Part shown: one piece after another, positions 59,873 through 64,000 of the stretch | How the letters are laid out: each line of letters starts with the position of its first letter | Position numbering within the stretch: the stretch's first letter is position 1 | Program-made: the position numbers and the translations under genes | The notes under the pieces: model-generated | What the model was told of the DNA's origin: nothing | Databases searched by the model: none | The model's input: the letters and a program-made list of their open reading frames with translations, nothing else | NCBI GenBank assembly: GCA_947464335.1 | Contig: CANHWG010000002.1 | Span: forward strand, 21,701-85,700 | Source of the DNA: Flavobacteriaceae bacterium | Lineage (GTDB): Bacteria > Bacteroidota > Bacteroidia > Flavobacteriales > Flavobacteriaceae | Direction: 5' to 3' | Length of the DNA: 64,000 bases

Positions 59873-61147
59873 ATGGAACTACTTATCATACTTTTTTTAA
59901 TACTCCTAAATGGTGTGTTTTCCATGTCGGAAATTGCATTAATTTCGGCGCGTAAAAACCGTTTAGAAACTGCTGCTAAAAAAGGTAATACCAATGCCAA
60001 AGTTGCATTGGATTTGGCGAATTCACCCAACAAATTTCTTTCGACAGTTCAAATTGGAATTACCTTGATTGGAATTTTAACCGGAATTTATTCTGGTGAA
60101 AAAATTACCAATGATGTACAAGAATTTGTTTCAGGTTTTCAGGTGTTTAAACCCTATGCAGAAAGTATTGGCGTGGTCATTGTCGTGGTTGTTTTAACTT
60201 TCTTTTCTTTGGTATTAGGTGAATTGTTACCCAAAAGAATCGGCTTAAATCATCCCGAAAGTATTGCCAAAGCAGTAGCACTTCCAATGAAAATTGTTTC
60301 ACAAATTACCGCTCCATTCATTTGGTTATTGACAATTTCGACAGACGGATTACTAAAGATTTTGAACATCAAACCCACAGCAGACGGAAAAGTTACCGAA
60401 GAAGAAATTAAAGCTATTATTAAAGAAGGTACCGAAGGTGGTGAAGTACAAGAGATTGAACAAGATATAGTAGAACGCGTTTTTCATATTGGAGATAGAA
60501 AAGTAAATTCATTAATGACTCATAGACAATCTATAGTGTACCTTTCTCTTGAAGATACCCTAGAAGTATTGAAGAATAAAGTCCTTGACGAATTACATTC
60601 AGTGTATCCAGTTTGCAATGAGAATATGGATGATGTAGTCGGAGTCGTTTTACTCAAAGATTTGTTTACCAGTTTTGAAAAAGGGCCGTTTGATTTACAA
60701 TCGATTACGAAAGACCCAGCTTATTTTATAGAACATACATCAGTTTATAAAGCGTTAGAGAATTTTAAAAAATCAAAAGTGCATTATGCATTTGTAACCG
60801 ATGAATATGGAGTTTTTCAAGGAATTATTACTCTAAATGACATCTTAGAAGCTCTTGTAGGAGACGCCTCTGATTTTGATGAAGATGAATACCAATTGAT
60901 AGCAAGAGAAGACGGAACATGGCTTGTTGATGGTTTGTATTCTTTACACGATTTCTTGACCTATTTTGATATGGATGAGTTAACCAATGACTATGAAGTA
61001 ACTACTGTAAGTGGATTAATCATGACAGAACTAGGCAATATTCCAAAAACGGGTGAAAAACTGATTTGGAATAAATTTGTGTTAGAAGTAATTGATATGG
61101 ATGGTGTGAAGATCGATAAAGTACTGGTGAAAGCATTGAAAGAGTAA
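59873..61147 (+). CDS. CNNM/CorC (HlyC) domain membrane protein
   Basis: 424 residues. The N-terminal transmembrane CNNM (DUF21) domain (1-180) has NGVFSMSEIALISARKNRLE and VQIGITLIGILTGIYSGEKI. Two CBS domains follow (about 215-330; HSVYPVCNENMDDVVGVVLL and FVTDEYGVFQGIITLNDILE), and a C-terminal CorC_HlyC (transporter-associated) domain ends it (about 340-420; WLVDGLYSLHDFL...EVIDMDGVKIDKV). Homologues take part in Mg/Co transport or its regulation; a haemolysin role is a historic name. It lies between adk and obg. Confidence 0.9.
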   Translation: MELLIILFLILLNGVFSMSEIALISARKNRLETAAKKGNTNAKVALDLANSPNKFLSTVQIGITLIGILTGIYSGEKITNDVQEFVSGFQVFKPYAESIGVVIVVVVLTFFSLVLGELLPKRIGLNHPESIAKAVALPMKIVSQITAPFIWLLTISTDGLLKILNIKPTADGKVTEEEIKAIIKEGTEGGEVQEIEQDIVERVFHIGDRKVNSLMTHRQSIVYLSLEDTLEVLKNKVLDELHSVYPVCNENMDDVVGVVLLKDLFTSFEKGPFDLQSITKDPAYFIEHTSVYKALENFKKSKVHYAFVTDEYGVFQGIITLNDILEALVGDASDFDEDEYQLIAREDGTWLVDGLYSLHDFLTYFDMDELTNDYEVTTVSGLIMTELGNIPKTGEKLIWNKFVLEVIDMDGVKIDKVLVKALKE

Positions 61148-61276
61148 ACAGTGTTCAGTATTTAGTATTCAGAATTAACGGATTGCTTGATATTGTTCAT
61201 TGAAAATAAAAATAGTTTGAATTTTAGTGCTAAGTTTTAACTGACCACTAATAACTGATGACTGAACACTAAGAAT
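61148..61276 (+). repeat. corC-obg spacer: paired word-like inverted repeat
   Basis: The spacer begins CAGTGTTCAGTATTTAGTAT (TCAG follows) right after the stop and ends AACTGACCACTAATAACTGA then TGACTGAACACTAAG just before the ATG at 61278. CAGTGTTCAG at the left can pair with CTGAACACT at the right, so the two ends could form a large stem. The same vocabulary occurs at the 3' ends of purK and the methyltransferase gene. No gene is present. Confidence 0.6.
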
Positions 61277-61277
61277 T

Positions 61278-62312
61278 ATGACAGAAGGCAACTTCGTAGA
61301 CTACGTAAAAATATATGTTTCTTCCGGAAAAGGAGGAAAAGGTTCTTCGCATCTACACCGAGAAAAATTTATTGAAAAAGGCGGACCTGATGGTGGTGAT
61401 GGCGGACGTGGCGGACACGTTATTTTAAAAGGGAATAAAAGTCTTTGGACTTTGTTTCACCTCAAATTTGCGCGTCACATCAAAGCAGGACACGGTGGCG
61501 ATGGCGGAAGCTCTAGAAGTACAGGTCACGATGGTGAAGACAAAACAATTGAAGTGCCACTAGGAACCGTAGTTCGGGATAAAGAAACTGACGAAATCTT
61601 ATTTGAAATAACGGAGCACGGTGAAGAACGAATTTTGATAAAAGGCGGTAAAGGCGGTTTAGGAAATTGGAACTTTAGAAGTTCAACTAATCAAACGCCA
61701 CGCTATGCTCAACCCGGAATGCCATCGGAGGAGATGGATGTTATTTTGGAATTAAAAGTATTAGCCGATGTTGGTTTGGTAGGTTTTCCAAATGCAGGTA
61801 AATCGACTTTGCTTTCGGTATTAACTTCTGCCAAACCCAAAATTGCCGATTATCCGTTTACAACCTTAAAACCCAATTTAGGAATTGTTGCCTATCGTGA
61901 ATTTAAGTCTTTTATTATGGCTGATATTCCCGGAATTATTGAAGGTGCAGCCGAAGGTAAAGGATTAGGACATTATTTTTTACGTCATATTGAACGTAAT
62001 TCAACATTGTTGTTTTTGGTTCCAGCTGATGCTGATGACATTAAAAAAGAATATGAAATTCTATTAGATGAATTGCGTCGGTATAACCCAGAAATGTTAG
62101 ATAAAGACAAGCTTATCGTCGTTTCTAAATGTGATATGCTTGATGACGAGCTTAAAGCAGAATTAAAATCACAACTAGATGCAGCCTTTAAAGGAACGCC
62201 TTATTTATTCATTTCCTCAGTGGCCAATCAAGGATTAACGGAACTCAAAGACAAACTTTGGGAAATGCTCAACATTGACACCGAAGAACCTGAAAATAGT
62301 CATGGTTTGTAG
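61278..62312 (+). CDS. obg: Obg family GTPase
   Basis: 344 residues. The glycine-rich Obg fold (about 1-160) reads [20 protein letters not shown] and [20 protein letters not shown]. The G domain has G1 [20 protein letters not shown] (about 167-186), G3 [21 protein letters not shown]4 VVSKCDML and G5 [10 protein letters not shown]. It is an essential ribosome-associated GTPase that couples nucleotide state to growth. No C-terminal OCT domain is visible, which is common in this phylum. A perfect terminator follows it. Confidence 0.96.
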   Translation: MTEGNFVDYVKIYVSSGKGGKGSSHLHREKFIEKGGPDGGDGGRGGHVILKGNKSLWTLFHLKFARHIKAGHGGDGGSSRSTGHDGEDKTIEVPLGTVVRDKETDEILFEITEHGEERILIKGGKGGLGNWNFRSSTNQTPRYAQPGMPSEEMDVILELKVLADVGLVGFPNAGKSTLLSVLTSAKPKIADYPFTTLKPNLGIVAYREFKSFIMADIPGIIEGAAEGKGLGHYFLRHIERNSTLLFLVPADADDIKKEYEILLDELRRYNPEMLDKDKLIVVSKCDMLDDELKAELKSQLDAAFKGTPYLFISSVANQGLTELKDKLWEMLNIDTEEPENSHGL

Positions 62313-62318
62313 AATAGT

Positions 62319-62344
62319 AAATCCCTCAGCTGAGGGATTTTTTT
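62319..62344 (+). terminator. rho-independent terminator of obg
   Basis: The palindrome with arms AAATCCCTCAG and CTGAGGGATTT (62319-62340) is followed by TTTT. It lies 7 bp after the stop codon at 62312. Confidence 0.88.
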
Positions 62345-62540
62345 ATAACTATATTCTGAAACTACATTTTTTCTAAATAGAATGTTAAAATTTATGCTAA
62401 CGATGTAGTTTTTAGAACTGATTGTTATTCAACTAATTCAAAAAAACTATATTCGCATCGCTAATTAAAGATGTTGTTGTAACAATTAAAAAAAACGACA
62501 GACTAGTAGCATTCAATCGTATAACTTATCAAATATTATT

Positions 62541-64000
62541 ATGAAGAAAATTGTTTTATCTCTAATCGCTGGGATATTATTGATGCCAATCAATATGAAA
62601 GCCGACGAGGGAATGTGGTTCTTAATGTTTATTGAAAGATTAAACCACCGCGACATGCAAAAAATGGGCTTGCAATTAACAGCCGAAGAAATTTACAGCA
62701 TTAATAATCACAGTTTGAAAGATGCCATAGTGCAATTTAACGGCGGTTGTACTGCTGAGATGATTTCAAAAGATGGTTTGGTTTTAACCAATCACCATTG
62801 TGGTTATGATGCTATTGCCGAACTTTCTACAGCACAAAAAAACTTATTAAAAGATGGTTTTTGGGCAGAGAATAGAAAAGCAGAGATAAAACCATCTAGT
62901 TTATTTGTGCGTTTCTTCGTGAGAATGGATGATTGCAGTAAAAGAATTTTGGCTAAAGTAAATCCTTCTATGTCAGAAGCCGATAGAGAAAAAGCAATCA
63001 ATGCAGAAATCGCAGCTATCGAAAAAGAGAACAATCAAGGTGGAAAGTATACGGTTTCAGTACGTTCCTTTTTTCAAGGAAATGAGTTTTACTATTTTGT
63101 GTACCAAGATTACAAAGACGTTCGTTTAGTAGGGACACCACCTGAGAGTTTAGGAAAATTTGGTGGCGATACTGATAACTGGGAATGGCCACGTCATACT
63201 GCCGATTTTTCTATGTTTAGAGTTTATGCCGATGCAGCCGGAAATCCAGCAGATTATTCAGAAAATAACGTTCCGTTAAATCCAAAACATTATTTACCTG
63301 TGAATTTAGGTGGAGTAAAAGAGAATGATTTTGCTATGATTTTAGGTTATCCTGGAAGAACCAACCGTTGGATGCCAGCAGCAGGAATTGAGCAAAATGT
63401 AAAATTTGCTTATCCAGCTTGGGTTGAAGGTGCTAAAACCGGAATGGACGGAATGAAAAAATATATGGATCAAAGCGATGCTTTGAATTTAGTTTATGCG
63501 TCTAAATATGCTTCAACTGCCAACTATTGGAAAAATCGTCAAGGGATGATTGATGCGTTAACTAAGTTTGGAACTTCAAAAACCAAAGCAGCTCAAGAAG
63601 CTAAATTTAATACTTGGGCAAACAAACCAGCCAACAAAGCGAAGTACGGAAATGTAGTGGCGACCATAAATAAATATTACGGAATGACAAACGAAAAGTC
63701 AAGACATGATAATTATTTACAACAATTATTCAGAACTAGTGGTTTTGGAACTATCGGAAGAACTTTAGGACGTCAGTTAGAAAGTTATGCAAAAGCAGAC
63801 GCTACTAAACGGGCTCAAATGGCTCCTGGAATCGAAGAAATGGCAGCAGAAATGTATAAAGAACTTCACTTGCCAGCAGAGAAAGATATTTTGGCAGCTC
63901 AATTGAGAATTTATGCTACTAAAGCTACAGGTTATGCCATTGCGCCAATGGTAAAAAAGATTGGGGATGAAAACAATAATGATTTTACAAAATATGTAAA
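62541..64000 (+). CDS. S46 family dipeptidyl-peptidase (C-terminus beyond the window)
   Basis: The ATG at 62541 starts a frame that stays open to the window edge (486 codons). The signal peptide is MKKIVLSLIAGILLMPINMK. The catalytic His lies in SKDGLVLTNHHCGYDAIAEL (about 76-95) and the Asp in KFGGDTDNWEWPRHTADFSM (about 212-231); the catalytic Ser part of the S46 fold lies outside the window. S46 enzymes (DPP7/DPP11) release dipeptides in the periplasm, supporting growth on peptides. It is preceded by a 196-bp spacer after the obg terminator. Confidence 0.92.
   Translation, partial: MKKIVLSLIAGILLMPINMKADEGMWFLMFIERLNHRDMQKMGLQLTAEEIYSINNHSLKDAIVQFNGGCTAEMISKDGLVLTNHHCGYDAIAELSTAQKNLLKDGFWAENRKAEIKPSSLFVRFFVRMDDCSKRILAKVNPSMSEADREKAINAEIAAIEKENNQGGKYTVSVRSFFQGNEFYYFVYQDYKDVRLVGTPPESLGKFGGDTDNWEWPRHTADFSMFRVYADAAGNPADYSENNVPLNPKHYLPVNLGGVKENDFAMILGYPGRTNRWMPAAGIEQNVKFAYPAWVEGAKTGMDGMKKYMDQSDALNLVYASKYASTANYWKNRQGMIDALTKFGTSKTKAAQEAKFNTWANKPANKAKYGNVVATINKYYGMTNEKSRHDNYLQQLFRTSGFGTIGRTLGRQLESYAKADATKRAQMAPGIEEMAAEMYKELHLPAEKDILAAQLRIYATKATGYAIAPMVKKIGDENNNDFTKYV

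Overview
The window is AT-rich, tightly packed chromosomal DNA from a member of the Bacteroidota, most likely a Flavobacterium or close relative. The evidence is: several start regions with the Bacteroidota promoter element TAnnTTTG (the tRNA-Val gene has a full TTTG-N19-TATATTTG); two large secreted proteins ending in type IX secretion (T9SS) sorting domains; a TonB-dependent receptor with an N-terminal carboxypeptidase-regulatory-like domain; an S46 dipeptidyl-peptidase; a TIGR00661-type glycosyltransferase; and little Shine-Dalgarno signal. No phage, plasmid, transposase, CRISPR or rRNA genes are visible. The only RNA gene found is tRNA-Val(UAC).

Layout. (1) 1-11310, minus strand: one surface-polysaccharide operon whose genes overlap or lie within about 12 bp of each other. 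It holds a GT56-like transferase, a Wzx-type flippase, a hexapeptide acetyltransferase, one GT2 and four GT-B glycosyltransferases, two tandem paralogous acyltransferase-3 proteins and a third one cut by the window edge. No Wzy polymerase is seen. (2) 11411-18376, minus: two giant secreted T9SS cargo proteins, one made of perfect 21-residue LRRs and one a beta-helix/Ig-like protein. (3) 18594-20989, minus: a GH1 glycosidase translationally coupled to a glycosyltransferase. (4) 21108-25548: a TonB-dependent receptor and, divergently, an OmpA-family protein. (5) 25549-26501: a striking gene-free block, a triplicated ~260-bp array of seven consecutive hairpins whose units begin with a copy of the 3' end of tRNA-Val. 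(6) 26571-32610: folC, ExbB/ExbD, a DUF4468-like protein, an M23 peptidase, a Gly-rich TonB-like protein and a Glu/Leu-type dehydrogenase. (7) 32781-43632: small envelope proteins, anmK, an acyl-CoA dehydrogenase, a Crp-like regulator, then a compact run YHS - DoxX - DinB - NRDE - ATP-grasp - LysE-like, then an SDR, a SprT-like protein and a mannose-1-phosphate guanylyltransferase. (8) 43659-51205, minus: Mla-type ABC genes, a GT2, a methyltransferase, a KAS III-like enzyme, a truncated hemoglobin and gcvP. (9) 51382-56787: a UbiA-like membrane protein, a NUMOD4/HNH-like protein, an M3 peptidase and purE-purK. (10) 56904-64000: a Ycf48-like protein, a helical-repeat protein, hpt, adk, a CNNM/CorC protein, obg and the start of an S46 peptidase.

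Together the genes describe a housekeeping and cell-envelope neighbourhood: export of glycans and T9SS cargo, TonB-driven uptake with its ExbB/ExbD/TonB motor, cell-wall recycling (AnmK), lipid asymmetry (Mla), and purine and one-carbon metabolism. The most unusual material lies between genes. It comprises the tRNA-linked hairpin array (including one inverted hairpin and one cleanly deleted hairpin), a conserved-looking palindromic element upstream of the M3 peptidase gene, dispersed GTCATT(G/T)CG repeats, and a family of degenerate word-like intergenic repeats that run into gene ends and supply stop codons for two unrelated genes.
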